Assembly: GCF_000158095.2 (NCBI RefSeq)
Contig: NZ_CM011002.1
Span: 735,541-799,540 of the forward strand
Length of the DNA stretch: 64,000 bases
From: Roseibium alexandrii DFL-11
GTDB taxonomy: Bacteria > Pseudomonadota > Alphaproteobacteria > Rhizobiales > Stappiaceae
Direction: 5' to 3'
A program made the position numbers and the translations under genes. The notes beneath the pieces are model-generated. The model was not told the origin of the DNA and did not search any database. It saw only the letters and a list, made by a program, of their open reading frames with translations. This document shows positions 36,592 through 45,261 of the stretch, one piece after another (position 1 is the stretch's first letter; each line of letters begins with the position of its first letter).

Positions 36592-37512
36592 TCAGTTCGC
36601 TTCCTTTTCTGGCAAAGGAGGCACAGCGATTGTGCTCATTATGTCAGCCGGATCATGGATCTCAGGAACTTGCGTGCAGTCTTTTTCGTTGGTTTGACTT
36701 TCCGACTGCTTTTCTCTCAATGCGACGCATATCGGGATTGCGGCTTGCCGGGTGCCGGCTGAAGCGGCCCTGATCACGTCGGCAAGTGTTCCCTCAGTGG
36801 CTGATAGGGAGGCTGCCAGATGTTTGGCGAAAAGGGCGATCGTCCGGTCAGCGGAATAGTTTGCCATTTGTCCGGCACCGGCAGAAGTCACTAGCGCCTC
36901 AGGGCGGGCATCCAGATTTGTCGCATGTGTTTCCAGAAGGTCCGGATCGACCGTGTCTGAGTTGCTGGTATCCAGGATCAAGATCACCTGGCCGGCGGGG
37001 ACCGTATGGAGCATGGCTGCAAAGGCGGGGGCGGAGATCCATGTCCCTGTTTCAATCGCAAGCTCCGTGCTTTCTGGTTTTTCGTCCGCCCAAAGTTGCA
37101 GTATTTGACGGTTCGGCAAGCCGACCTCAGCGGCCGCGTTGGAGATTGACGGTATGTTGGCGTAGATGATGAGCCGGTCTTCTGGTCCTAGTGTGTTGGC
37201 GAGCGCCGTGACGGTTTTCTTGAGGCTGTCTGCGGAGGCGCCCTCATTTAACATCAAATGAAGCCGCGCTTCGGAGAGGCCGAGCCGTTCTGAAAAAGCC
37301 TTCAGAACGGTTTGAACACTGTTCCGGCAAACCTCTACTGACTGTGTACGCCATGGCGGGCAAATCCCGATACCCAGAACCATGTCGGCGACTACGGGCT
37401 GCTGCGCGAGTGCAGGTTTTGAAACCGGTTGCGCCAAGGGAGCAAGACCAATTCCGCAGATGAGTGTCAGCAGCAGGCCTAAGTGAGCGCCAGTCCTCTT
37501 GAATACTGTCAC
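36592..37512 (-). CDS. Secreted caspase-fold pseudoenzyme
   Basis: Periplasmic protein of 306 residues with a signal peptide (about 1-37, cut near ALAQ). The body follows the caspase/peptidase C14 pattern: EDRLIIYANIPS (about 110-121) stands where active members have the catalytic His in a YSGHG-like motif; AGQVILILDTSNSD (about 172-185) stands where they have DTCHSG; EALVTSAGAGQMANYSADRT and GTLADVIRAAS follow in the family order. Both catalytic residues are missing, so no protease activity is expected. It could bind a ligand or partner in the periplasm. It is convergent with, and 68 bp from, the Amt-GGDEF-EAL gene. Confidence 0.68.
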   Translation of the reverse strand: MTVFKRTGAHLGLLLTLICGIGLAPLAQPVSKPALAQQPVVADMVLGIGICPPWRTQSVEVCRNSVQTVLKAFSERLGLSEARLHLMLNEGASADSLKKTVTALANTLGPEDRLIIYANIPSISNAAAEVGLPNRQILQLWADEKPESTELAIETGTWISAPAFAAMLHTVPAGQVILILDTSNSDTVDPDLLETHATNLDARPEALVTSAGAGQMANYSADRTIALFAKHLAASLSATEGTLADVIRAASAGTRQAAIPICVALREKQSESQTNEKDCTQVPEIHDPADIMSTIAVPPLPEKEAN

Positions 37513-37920
37513 CGCTGTTCCCCGGCGTATAGGCCACTGTGTTCATCCGTCAGCAGTGCGCAATATGTGCGTAGCGTCCAGAGTCTGTGTGCACATTATC
37601 GCGAAACCCGTTTGCGCAAAACCTGCATTGGAAAAATTATGCATTTTATTTACCTGGAAAATACTGAACGTTTTACGCGAGTAATCTCGCAAGGGAAGTT
37701 TCCGTATGCTGGATTTCAAGGGAATTGGCGTTTGGTTTTTTTGAATTTATTCTGGTCATCTGAATCGTCTAGAGTATCGACAAATTTTGCACTGCTTGTT
37801 GCTGAATAGGGGCAATTGTGACCACTTCATTTATTCAAAATTAATTCTAGTCGGGAGATACTCGGCTCCAGTTTTTTCGGGCTGCTGACAAGGTCAGCGC
37901 GTAGCAGCTGGGGTTTTCCG
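37513..37920. other. Intergenic region, 408 bp, divergent promoters
   Basis: Separates the pseudo-caspase gene (minus) from the PAS gene (plus). The stretch 37620-37860 is clearly more AT-rich than its surroundings, as expected for promoters. No reliable ORF, hairpin or palindrome was found. Confidence 0.5.
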
Positions 37921-38457
37921 GTGCCAAAAAATGTCTTCCTAACGGGACGCGAGCGAACGTTTCACAGAGACGATGTCATCGTCAGTAAAACGGACCTCAA
38001 GGGCCGCATAATCTATGCCAATCGGGTTTTTCTGGACGTTGCCGGTTACACGGAAAAAGAAGTTCTGGGGCAGCCACATAGCCTGATCCGCCATCCTGAG
38101 ATGCCTCGATGTGTATTCAAGCTGTTGTGGTCCACACTCGAAGCCGGTCAGGAGATCTTTGCCTACGTCGTAAACCGTTGCAAGAATGGCGATCACTACT
38201 GGGTTTACGCCCATGTGACGCCGAGCTTCGATGCGTCTGGGAATATCATCAGCTATCATTCCAACCGGCGCGTTCCCGATATGGCGATCGTGAACGAGCA
38301 CATCATTCCGCTCTACAAGATGCTTCTTGAAGAAGAACAACGTCATGCAAGCCGTAAGGACGGCATGCTGGCCAGTGAGCAGATGGTGCTGGGGCTGCTT
38401 GAGCAGCATGGGATCGCTTACGACGAGTTTGTCGCGACACTGGGTAAGGCGGCTTAA
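37921..38457 (+). CDS. Aer-like PAS domain protein
   Basis: Cytoplasmic protein of 178 residues. A PAS domain (about 15-120) is of the Aer type: IVSKTDLKGRIIYANRVFLDVAGYTEKEVLGQPHSLIRHPEMP, split here as IIYANRVFLDVAGY and GQPHSLIRHPEMP, then RCKNGDHYWVYAHVTP. In Aer this domain binds FAD and senses redox or oxygen. The C-terminal 55 residues are helical and end without a TM helix or signalling domain. The start is GTG 37921. The soluble chemoreceptor gene begins 57 bp downstream, so the pair looks like an Aer receptor split over two genes. FAD binding is inferred. Confidence 0.88.
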   Translation: MPKNVFLTGRERTFHRDDVIVSKTDLKGRIIYANRVFLDVAGYTEKEVLGQPHSLIRHPEMPRCVFKLLWSTLEAGQEIFAYVVNRCKNGDHYWVYAHVTPSFDASGNIISYHSNRRVPDMAIVNEHIIPLYKMLLEEEQRHASRKDGMLASEQMVLGLLEQHGIAYDEFVATLGKAA

Positions 38458-38514
38458 TCACCGGAGCAGCCTTCAGGCAGGCGACCGGCTAGGAATAGGT
38501 TTGGGAATAGGCAG

Positions 38515-39675
38515 ATGATCGGTGGATTGAGCAAGGCGTCACTGCGCAAGGCGACCAAGGTGTGCAAGGCAGTAGCTGCGGGCGATTTCGAAGCCCGTAT
38601 CACCGGAATTACCGAAACCGGAGAGGCAGCAGAACTCATGCACGCCATCAATCTCCTGATCGACCGCACGGACGCTTACCTGCGGGAGTCCAAGGCCTGT
38701 CTCGACTATGTGGGGCGCAATCAGCATTTCCGCATGATTTCCGAAACCGGAATGGTTGGTGGGTTCGCGAGCGCTGCGAACAGCATCAACAAGGCCACCG
38801 TTGCGATCAAGGAAAAGCACGACGCCTTCTGCGATCTTGCCGAACAATTCGAGACCCGGCTCAAGGACGTTGTTGAGACTGTCACCCATTCCGTTCAGGA
38901 GTTGAACACAGTTTCCACGGGTGTCGCTGCAGCCAGCGCGACTGTCAACGAACAGTCCACTGTTGTCGCTTCAGCGGCAGAGCAGACTTCGGCCAACATG
39001 CAAAGCGTGTCGTCAGCAACGGAAGAACTCGCAAGCTCGGTGAGGGAAATCAATCGCCAAGTGTACTCCGCGTCGGAAACGGCAGAAGGGGCTGTTTCCA
39101 AATCTGAGACCATGAATCGTGAAATTGGCAGCCTTGCGAAGATGTCCTCGGATATCGGGGAGGTCGTTCAGTTGATTACAGATATTGCTGCGCAGACAAA
39201 TCTTCTGGCCTTGAACGCAACAATTGAGGCGGCGCGGGCCGGCGAGCATGGGCGCGGTTTTGCGATCGTCGCCCAGGAGGTCAAGGCGCTCGCAGGACAG
39301 ACTGCGGAAGCAACGCAGACGATCAACGGCCAGATTTCCGGTCTGCAAGGGGCAACAAAGAACGCCGTTGCCGCCAGTGAAGAGATCAGCCTTGCCATTG
39401 ATCAGGTCAACAAGGTTTCAACGGCCATCGCGTCATCGGTCGAGGAGCAGGCCGCGGCCACGGGCGAAATCGCTCAGAACATTGATGAAGTCGCCTCTGG
39501 TGTTGCTGAAGTCAGCAGTAGCATTGCCAATGTCCGGGCGGCAACCGCGGAAAGCAAGCAGATCAGCGATCGCGTGCTTGTTGAAGCAGAAACCCTAAAC
39601 GCTCAGGAAGTCCAGCTGCGTTCGCTGCGCGAGGATATGCGTCACTTCCTGGCAACCGCGACTAAGGTTGGCTAA
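38515..39675 (+). CDS. Soluble methyl-accepting chemotaxis protein
   Basis: Cytoplasmic chemoreceptor of 386 residues without any TM helix. The N-terminus (about 1-110) has a HAMP-like segment ([15 protein letters not shown]) and a PAS-less helical region with [16 protein letters not shown]. The signalling domain (about 115-375) has the highly conserved hairpin tip [22 protein letters not shown] (about 222-243) and [15 protein letters not shown]. Methylation helices are likely in the flanking heptads. No CheR-binding pentapeptide is seen at the C-terminus (TATKVG). It probably transmits a signal from the PAS protein encoded just before it to CheA. A hairpin terminator follows. Confidence 0.93.
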   Translation: MIGGLSKASLRKATKVCKAVAAGDFEARITGITETGEAAELMHAINLLIDRTDAYLRESKACLDYVGRNQHFRMISETGMVGGFASAANSINKATVAIKEKHDAFCDLAEQFETRLKDVVETVTHSVQELNTVSTGVAAASATVNEQSTVVASAAEQTSANMQSVSSATEELASSVREINRQVYSASETAEGAVSKSETMNREIGSLAKMSSDIGEVVQLITDIAAQTNLLALNATIEAARAGEHGRGFAIVAQEVKALAGQTAEATQTINGQISGLQGATKNAVAASEEISLAIDQVNKVSTAIASSVEEQAAATGEIAQNIDEVASGVAEVSSSIANVRAATAESKQISDRVLVEAETLNAQEVQLRSLREDMRHFLATATKVG

Positions 39676-39721
39676 CCTAGGTAGACTCTGCGTCGACGTT
39701 GATTGGCGCATGTGAAGCGCG

Positions 39722-39744
39722 GCTCGGTCTTCCGCCGAGCTTTA
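39722..39744 (+). terminator. Terminator-like hairpin after chemoreceptor gene
   Basis: Stem GCTCGG (39722-39727) / CCGAGC (39735-39740) followed by TTTATG, between convergent genes. The last stem bases overlap the 3' region of the SnoaL-like gene only by position, not coding. Confidence 0.5.
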
Positions 39745-40149
39745 TGCTGATTTTGCAGCTTCGAGTTCTGCCATCATCAGTGCCCGGACTTTCTCCAGGG
39801 CCTTGAGAGGTCGGAGCATGACTTTGAACTCTGTGATTTGGCCAGCCTCGTTGAACGTCATCATATCAACGCCGTTGATGTGAATTCCGTCTATCTCTGT
39901 CTCAAACTCCAGCACGGCATCATGTCCTTGCTCGAGAATCCGGCAGTATCTGAACTTTCCCTCCTTCAAAAGCACCGTGAACGCACTCGCAAGATAGAGG
40001 AAGGTCAGCTGTTTTCCCTTTTGCAGTGTATGCATGACGGGGCTATAGAAGACACAATCGTCTGCCAGGATTTGGTTGAGTACCTTGTATTTGTCCGCAC
40101 CTTCAAGGCCGCTGAGCCATAGGGATAGGTGATCGGAATACTGTGCCAT
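39742..40149 (-). CDS. SnoaL/NTF2-like domain protein
   Basis: Small cytoplasmic protein of 135 residues with the NTF2-like cone fold: an N-terminal helix (about 2-25), LADDCVFYSPVMHTLQKGK, a beta-rich part HDAVLEFETEIDGIHINGVDMMTFNEAG broken here as VLEFETEIDGIHINGVD and MMTFNEAGQITEFKVMLRP, and a C-terminal helix. The family includes isomerases, hydrolases and ligand-binding proteins, and no specific substrate can be read. The Asp-rich pocket region is typical of the SnoaL branch. The gene is on the same strand as trpE(G), separated from it by a strong terminator, so it is an independent unit. Confidence 0.85.
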   Translation of the reverse strand: MAQYSDHLSLWLSGLEGADKYKVLNQILADDCVFYSPVMHTLQKGKQLTFLYLASAFTVLLKEGKFRYCRILEQGHDAVLEFETEIDGIHINGVDMMTFNEAGQITEFKVMLRPLKALEKVRALMMAELEAAKSA

Positions 40150-40167
40150 GGATCCTCCCGCAAAACA

Positions 40168-40198
40168 AAAAGCTGCAGGATGGTATCCTGCAGCTTTT
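40168..40198 (-). terminator. Rho-independent terminator after trpE(G)
   Basis: Perfect 14-bp stem AAAAGCTGCAGGAT (40168-40181) / ATCCTGCAGCTTTT (40185-40198) with a 3-base loop, 42 bp downstream of the trpE(G) stop. On the minus strand it is followed by TTTTTGTTTTG. Confidence 0.9.
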
Positions 40199-40239
40199 GA
40201 GTGGTAAATCCGTAACGCTAGGACAGTTGAGCAAAAAAC

Positions 40240-42420
40240 TCAGGCGCTCTCGGCGAGCTGTCTGCTTTGAACCAGTCGGGACACGACGTTTTCTATGATT
40301 TTATGGCCGGCGTCCTGATCAAGCGACATGATGGATTCTGGATGGAACTGAACGGCGGCGATCGCCTCTTTTTGATGTTCGATTGCCATCACGACACCAT
40401 CTTCTGTTTCCGCCGTCACCCGTATGTCGCTGGGCAGTGTGTCCCGTTTGGCAAAGAGCGAATGATAGCGGCCGACGATCACGGGGGCGTTCAGGCCATC
40501 GAAGACGAGCGAATTGCCCAGCAACGAGATCGGCGATGGCTTGCCGTGCATCGGCACATCCAACTGACCAAGTTCGGCACCGAAATACTCCGACAGCGCC
40601 TGCAGACCGAGGCAGACACCAAAGATCGGCAAATTGCGGGCGCGTGCACGTCCGATCGTGGCTGCACAATCAAAATCTTTCGGGTTGCCTGGACCGGGGG
40701 ACAGGACCACGAGATCCGGGTTCACATCATGAAACACGTGATCTGCGACCGGGGTCCGATACGTGACAACCTCGGCACCTGTCTGGCGGAAGTAATTTGC
40801 CAGCGTGTGCACGAAACTGTCTTCGTGGTCGACCAAGAGGATTTTCAAGCCTTTGCCGGGTTTTTTAACGTCGCCAGCGGCCGTTGTCTTGGTCGCTAGA
40901 CCAGCTTCCCGCACAGCTGCGCGCATCGCTTCCGCTTTAAGTTCGGTTTCCGCTTCCTCATCCTCTGGAATGCTGTCATAGAGCAGCGTTGCACCGGCCC
41001 GGATCTGGGCGACACCGTCCTTGATGCGAACCGTGCGGAGTGTGAGGCCGGTGTTCATATCGCCATTGAAAAGCACTGCGCCAATTGCCCCGCCATACCA
41101 GGCGCGCGGCGACTTCTCGTGATCCTCAATGAACTGCATGGCCCAGCGTTTTGGCGCACCGGTGACGGTCACAGCCCAGGTATGCGAGAGGAATGCGTCC
41201 AAGGCATCCATGTCTTCGCGCAAAGTGCCTTCGATATGGTCCACCGTGTGGATGAGGCGCGAATACATCTCGATCTGACGGCGGCCGATCACCTTGACGG
41301 ATCCGGGGACGCAGACACGGCTCTTGTCGTTTCGGTCGACGTCGGAACACATCGTCAGTTCCGCTTCGTCCTTGGCCGAATTTAAAAGCTTGCGGATCTG
41401 GGCCTCATCCTCAATCGCGTTCTTTCCGCGCCGGATGGTGCCTGAAATCGGGCAGGTTTCGACCCGGCGGCCGCCCGTAACCCGGACATACATCTCCGGT
41501 GATGCGCCGACGAGATACTCATCATTGCCAAGGTTGAAAAAGAAGGAGTAGGGTGAGGGGTTGATCTGTGCGAGACGCCGGGACACCGCTGACGGCGGGT
41601 TCGGGCAGGCCTCGTAAAACACCTGTCCCGGAACGGTTTCGAAGAGATCCCCGCGGCGGAAATAGTCCTTCGCCTCTTCAACAAGGCGTGCGTATTCGCC
41701 CGGTTCATGGTCGCCGCGGCCCGGATCCTGGTTCGCAGGCGTGTACTGACGCTTCTCGCCGCTGCGCTCAAGGCCTTTCGTGCTGCGGCCGTTGACGACA
41801 AAGTCGTATTCCAAAACATAGGCACGCTTGCCGTGGTGGTCGACAATGAGAATTTCGTCGGGCAGGAAGAGAACAACATCCCGCTGGTCATCCGGCCGGT
41901 CGCGTTTCAGGTCGATCGGTTCGAATTGAAACGCGACATCATAGCCAAAGGCTCCGTAGAGGCCGAGCTGATCGTCATTGCAGGCAAACAGGTTTTTTAG
42001 GGCCCGCACGATGGAGAACGTCGACGGCTGGCGGGAGCGCTCTTCTTCCTGGAAATCGCGATCTGGTTTCTTGACCGTCAGGTCGATGCGCTCGTCGGTC
42101 TCGGCAAAATGCTCGACATCTTCATGGGTTTTAAGAGCCTTGGAGATCGCTGGCATCAAAATCTTGCCGCGGTCATTCAATGCACGAATTTCGACGGTCC
42201 GGTCTGCGGCTTCCATGACAAGAGGTGGATTGACCAGCGCCATGTCCCAGCGGGTGTACCGGCCTGGATATTCATAGGAGGAGGCAAGAACGGCTCCACG
42301 CTCTGAGTCCAGCCGGTCAATCCATTCCGATGTTCCGGTTTCGTAATCGGAGGGGCGGGAGCTGCGCAGGATGGTAATCCCGCTCTCGGTTACGAAACTC
42401 TGGTCTGCCAGTTGCGGCAT
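40240..42420 (-). CDS. trpE(G): Fused anthranilate synthase TrpE-TrpG
   Basis: Makes anthranilate from chorismate and glutamine, first step of tryptophan synthesis. The 726-residue chain has the TrpE/chorismate-binding part first (about 1-505; [55 protein letters not shown]) and a class I glutamine amidotransferase second (about 525-720; [15 protein letters not shown] with the catalytic Cys, and FHPESIMS with the His). The one-chain form is typical of Rhizobiales. ATG 42420 gives MPQLADQSF; a longer frame to 42468 runs into the attenuator. Expression should be controlled by the upstream Trp-rich leader and terminator. Confidence 0.97.
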   Translation of the reverse strand: MPQLADQSFVTESGITILRSSRPSDYETGTSEWIDRLDSERGAVLASSYEYPGRYTRWDMALVNPPLVMEAADRTVEIRALNDRGKILMPAISKALKTHEDVEHFAETDERIDLTVKKPDRDFQEEERSRQPSTFSIVRALKNLFACNDDQLGLYGAFGYDVAFQFEPIDLKRDRPDDQRDVVLFLPDEILIVDHHGKRAYVLEYDFVVNGRSTKGLERSGEKRQYTPANQDPGRGDHEPGEYARLVEEAKDYFRRGDLFETVPGQVFYEACPNPPSAVSRRLAQINPSPYSFFFNLGNDEYLVGASPEMYVRVTGGRRVETCPISGTIRRGKNAIEDEAQIRKLLNSAKDEAELTMCSDVDRNDKSRVCVPGSVKVIGRRQIEMYSRLIHTVDHIEGTLREDMDALDAFLSHTWAVTVTGAPKRWAMQFIEDHEKSPRAWYGGAIGAVLFNGDMNTGLTLRTVRIKDGVAQIRAGATLLYDSIPEDEEAETELKAEAMRAAVREAGLATKTTAAGDVKKPGKGLKILLVDHEDSFVHTLANYFRQTGAEVVTYRTPVADHVFHDVNPDLVVLSPGPGNPKDFDCAATIGRARARNLPIFGVCLGLQALSEYFGAELGQLDVPMHGKPSPISLLGNSLVFDGLNAPVIVGRYHSLFAKRDTLPSDIRVTAETEDGVVMAIEHQKEAIAAVQFHPESIMSLDQDAGHKIIENVVSRLVQSRQLAESA

Positions 42421-42475
42421 GGTATGTCCCCGTCTTTTTGGCCTTTGACCGGAACCCGGACGGCCCAATAAAGCA

Positions 42476-42510
42476 CCAAGGCCGCCAGCGGGTTTCCGCG
42501 GCGGCCTTGG
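42476..42510 (-). terminator. trp attenuator hairpin
   Basis: Stem CCAAGGCCGCC (42476-42486), bulged A, GCGG, 4-base loop, CCGC, GGCGGCCTTGG (42500-42510), between trpL and trpE(G), followed on the minus strand by TGCTTTATT. The 5' arm (minus strand, containing GGCCGCC at 42506-42500) can instead pair with GGCGGCC at 42556-42550, overlapping the trpL stop, which gives an antiterminator. This is the normal logic of attenuation: ribosome stalling at the Trp codons frees the antiterminator. In Sinorhizobium the released leader RNA (rnTrpL) also acts in trans. Confidence 0.82.
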
Positions 42511-42555
42511 TTTATACTTGTCGATCTTGTCAGAGCATGAGAGATCGCTGGCCGC

Positions 42556-42603
42556 CTATATCGCGCCGCGCCACCACCAAGCTGCTTTCAAGGTTCTGAT
42601 CAT
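42556..42603 (-). CDS. trpL: trp operon leader peptide
   Basis: Fifteen-residue leader MIRTLKAAWWWRGAI with three consecutive TGG codons (42579-42571), stop TAG at 42558-42556, 136 bp upstream of the trpE(G) start. It resembles the Rhizobium/Sinorhizobium TrpL peptides, which also carry three Trp. Stalling at these codons under Trp shortage should open the antiterminator partner that overlaps the stop codon. In Sinorhizobium the free peptide has an additional role in resistance gene regulation; whether that applies here is unknown. Promoter must lie in 42604-42749. Confidence 0.85.
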   Translation of the reverse strand: MIRTLKAAWWWRGAI

Positions 42604-42749
42604 GCAAACACCGTTAGAGGATGGCGCCGGCAATGGCAATGAAAAAGTGGCATCCCAAGGGTTGCTAGCGGAAACGGCAGCCAACGGCACTCCCCAATGA
42701 GCTGTGCTTAGGTAGCGCAAGACGATATTTTTGGCAGGAGTGGCCGTGT

Positions 42750-43556
42750 TCAGTTCGGCACCTTTGAGGAGTGGCCTTGCGAGGTCGGGACGATCCAGTC
42801 CCGCAGACCGTACCGCTGCAGGATCTGCGAAAGTTCGCCAGAATCGCGAAGACGGTGCATGCCGTCCGACAAAGCCTTTGCTATCTCGTGAGAATTGGCA
42901 TGAGCTGGCGAGAGCGCAATGAACAAATCGTCCTGGGTGAAGGTTTTCTCAAGCCGGAAACGGTCAGCCAGTCCCATCTCTTCCGCCTTGTATGAGAACG
43001 TGTTGATGTCCTCCAGCATGTAGTCGAGACGCCCTGCAGCTAGGGTTCTGATGTTTTGTTCCAGCGCGTTGTTCCCACCTGTACGGACAACTTCAGAATA
43101 GCGATTGACGGCCGCCTCAATTTCCTCGCCGTATCCATAGTCGATTATCAACCCGGCTCGCTTGTTTTTCAACGAACTCGGCCCGTCATAGCGCCATGAA
43201 TCATCTTTAGCGACGAACATGCCAATCGTGTATCGGCCTTGCGCTTCGCTGGGGAACACAAAGCCAGTCGCCTCTTCGGGTGTGCCGGCAAAGACGCCGT
43301 CAAACCGCCCTTGCCGGGCAAACAGAAGCGCTCTTGCCCAGGTAATCTGTTGATAGCGCACCTCGTAGCCAAGCGGCTCCAGAATTCTACTGGCAATTTC
43401 CACCATATAGCCTGGGCGCTCACTGCCGGGTTCACAGTTGACCGGGCACCATTCGTCTGCGGCAAATGTGAGTGTCTGTGCGAACGCAGAAGCATTCAAC
43501 ATCAACAACATAAGGATCAAATTGCAGGCCAATTTGGCCCGCCGCAGGCGTAGCAC
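42750..43556 (-). CDS. Periplasmic substrate-binding protein, family 3 (bac_3)
   Basis: Secreted solute-binding protein of 268 residues. A signal peptide (about 1-26, cut near AFAQT) is followed by the SBP_bac_3 fold: FAADEWCPVNCEPGSERPGYMVEIA (start of lobe 1), RYQQITWARALLFARQGRFDGVFAG, and the hinge region RAGLIIDYGYGEEIEAAV. The family binds amino acids or related compounds for ABC import, but no permease or ATPase gene adjoins, so it is an orphan. Two Cys in WCPVNCEP may form a disulfide. It is the gene upstream of the trp leader on the same strand, but its 3' end is 147 bp away. Confidence 0.87.
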   Translation of the reverse strand: MLRLRRAKLACNLILMLLMLNASAFAQTLTFAADEWCPVNCEPGSERPGYMVEIASRILEPLGYEVRYQQITWARALLFARQGRFDGVFAGTPEEATGFVFPSEAQGRYTIGMFVAKDDSWRYDGPSSLKNKRAGLIIDYGYGEEIEAAVNRYSEVVRTGGNNALEQNIRTLAAGRLDYMLEDINTFSYKAEEMGLADRFRLEKTFTQDDLFIALSPAHANSHEIAKALSDGMHRLRDSGELSQILQRYGLRDWIVPTSQGHSSKVPN

Positions 43557-43756
43557 GTGCGTCCTCGAGTCAGTTTTTAACGCGTGGCAACAGTTTATTT
43601 GAGCTCGCGTGATAAATCCAGCAACCGGACCTGAACGGAGTTACCGCCGGGCAAACGCTTGACCTTGAGCGAAGGATCATGTTTGTGCGGTGCGATATAA
43701 AATGTTGTGCGATTTTTAGGACGGATTCGCGTCAGCAAGAGGCGGATGAGGGGCAA

Positions 43757-45157
43757 ATGGAACACTTTGATCTGATCGTTATCGGGAGCGGACCCGCAGG
43801 GCGCCGGGCGGCTATTCAGGCCGCAAAATTCGGATACGAGGTTCTTGTTGTCGAAAGAGGGCGCCGGGTTGGTGGTGTCTCGGTCCACACCGGTACCATC
43901 CCGTCAAAGACCTTGCGCGAGACAGTGCTGAACCTCACCGGGTGGCGGGAACGCGGCTTCTATGGCCGGTCTTACCGCGTGAAACAAGACATCTCGGCGG
44001 GTGACCTCAGAGCACGCCTTCACATGACGCTTGATCACGAGGTCGAAGTTCTTGAGCTGCAATTTGCCCGAAACAAAGTGTCGACGGTGTATGGCGAAGC
44101 GCGCTTTGTGTCGCCCGAGAAAATTGAGGTCAAGAGCGAAGAAGGCGATGTGAAGCTCTTCTCCGCTGACAAGTTCATCCTTGCAGTTGGAACCAAGCCC
44201 TTCCGGCCTGACTATGTGCCATTTGACGGAGAATTCGTCCTCGACAGTGATGAAATCCTGGAGTTGAACCAATTGCCGCGCTCGATCGCAGTGATCGGAG
44301 CCGGCGTGATCGGAGTTGAGTATGCTTCGATCTTTTCCGCGCTTGATGTGGCTGTGACGCTGGTTGAGCCTCGAGACACCATGCTTGATTTTCTCGATCA
44401 TGAACTTGTCAGCGACTTCACGCACCAGCTACGGGACCGTGGTATCGCGATGCGCTTTGGCTCGAAAGTGAAAAGCATCGAAAAACACGGCCCGGGAGAG
44501 TGCGAGATCTTCCTTGAAGGCGGCCGGAGCGTGCGGTCCAACGTGATCCTCTTTGCGGCGGGCCGGATGGGGGCAACGCCGTCTCTCAACCTTGAAGCTT
44601 GCGGGCTGGAAGTCGATCATCGCGGCCGCTTGAAGGTGGATCCGGTTACCTTTCAGACAAGCGTGCCGTACATTTATGCGGCAGGCGATGTCATCGGGTT
44701 TCCAAGTCTTGCGTCCACCTCCATGGAGCAGGGGCGGATTGCTGCCTGTCAGGCGCTGGGTGAGAAAGCCTACGATCCTCCAGAGTATTTTCCATACGGG
44801 ATTTATGCTGTTCCGGAGATATCGACCGTCGGCATGACCGAGGAAGAAATAAGGGAACGCGGCATTCCCTACGAATGCGGGATCGCCCGGTTCCGGGAGA
44901 CCTCAAGGGGGCAGATCATGGGCCTCGATACCGGCATGCTGAAGATGATTTTCTCTCTGAAAACCAGACGCTTGCTGGGGTGCCACATTGTCGGTGAGGG
45001 GGCAACGGAGCTTGTTCACATCGGCCAGGCTGTTTTGAACCTGAAAGGTACTCTGGAGTACTTTGTCGAAAACACGTTCAACTACCCGACTTTGGCAGAA
45101 GCGTACAAAATTGCTGCCCTGGACGCCTGGAACAGAATGGGGCCTCTTAAGAACTGA
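43757..45157 (+). CDS. sthA: Soluble pyridine nucleotide transhydrogenase
   Basis: FAD enzyme interconverting NADPH and NADH in the cytoplasm. The 466-residue chain equals E. coli SthA in length. It has the FAD motif IVIGSGPAGRRAAIQAA (about 7-23), HTGTIPSKTLRE (about 45-56) where disulfide reductases have their redox Cys pair (absent here, as expected for SthA), the NAD motif IAVIGAGVIGVEYASIF (about 177-193), AAGDVIGFPSLAS and a C-terminal dimer domain with HIVGEGATELVHIGQ. ATG 43757 gives the family N-terminus, with GAGGGG just upstream; the longer frame to 43679 is not supported. A weak hairpin follows. Confidence 0.94.
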   Translation: MEHFDLIVIGSGPAGRRAAIQAAKFGYEVLVVERGRRVGGVSVHTGTIPSKTLRETVLNLTGWRERGFYGRSYRVKQDISAGDLRARLHMTLDHEVEVLELQFARNKVSTVYGEARFVSPEKIEVKSEEGDVKLFSADKFILAVGTKPFRPDYVPFDGEFVLDSDEILELNQLPRSIAVIGAGVIGVEYASIFSALDVAVTLVEPRDTMLDFLDHELVSDFTHQLRDRGIAMRFGSKVKSIEKHGPGECEIFLEGGRSVRSNVILFAAGRMGATPSLNLEACGLEVDHRGRLKVDPVTFQTSVPYIYAAGDVIGFPSLASTSMEQGRIAACQALGEKAYDPPEYFPYGIYAVPEISTVGMTEEEIRERGIPYECGIARFRETSRGQIMGLDTGMLKMIFSLKTRRLLGCHIVGEGATELVHIGQAVLNLKGTLEYFVENTFNYPTLAEAYKIAALDAWNRMGPLKN

Positions 45158-45186
45158 TATTCCAAGGTTTGGCTTGAAAGAGTTTC

Positions 45187-45205
45187 AGACCACCAGCCGT
45201 GGTCT
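45187..45205 (+). terminator. Hairpin after sthA
   Basis: Stem AGACCAC-cagcc-GTGGTCT, 30 bp after the sthA stop and 57 bp before the deaminase start. No T-run, so it may only slow transcription. Confidence 0.35.
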
Positions 45206-45261
45206 TGGGCTGATCCAAAGGCTAGGGTGAGGCAAATTCGATTCTGCCTGAAAGACTGCTC

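Noticed and set aside
36592..37512. Caspase-like defence effector
   Set aside because: A signal peptide and loss of both catalytic residues argue against an intracellular suicide protease, and no other defence gene is adjacent.
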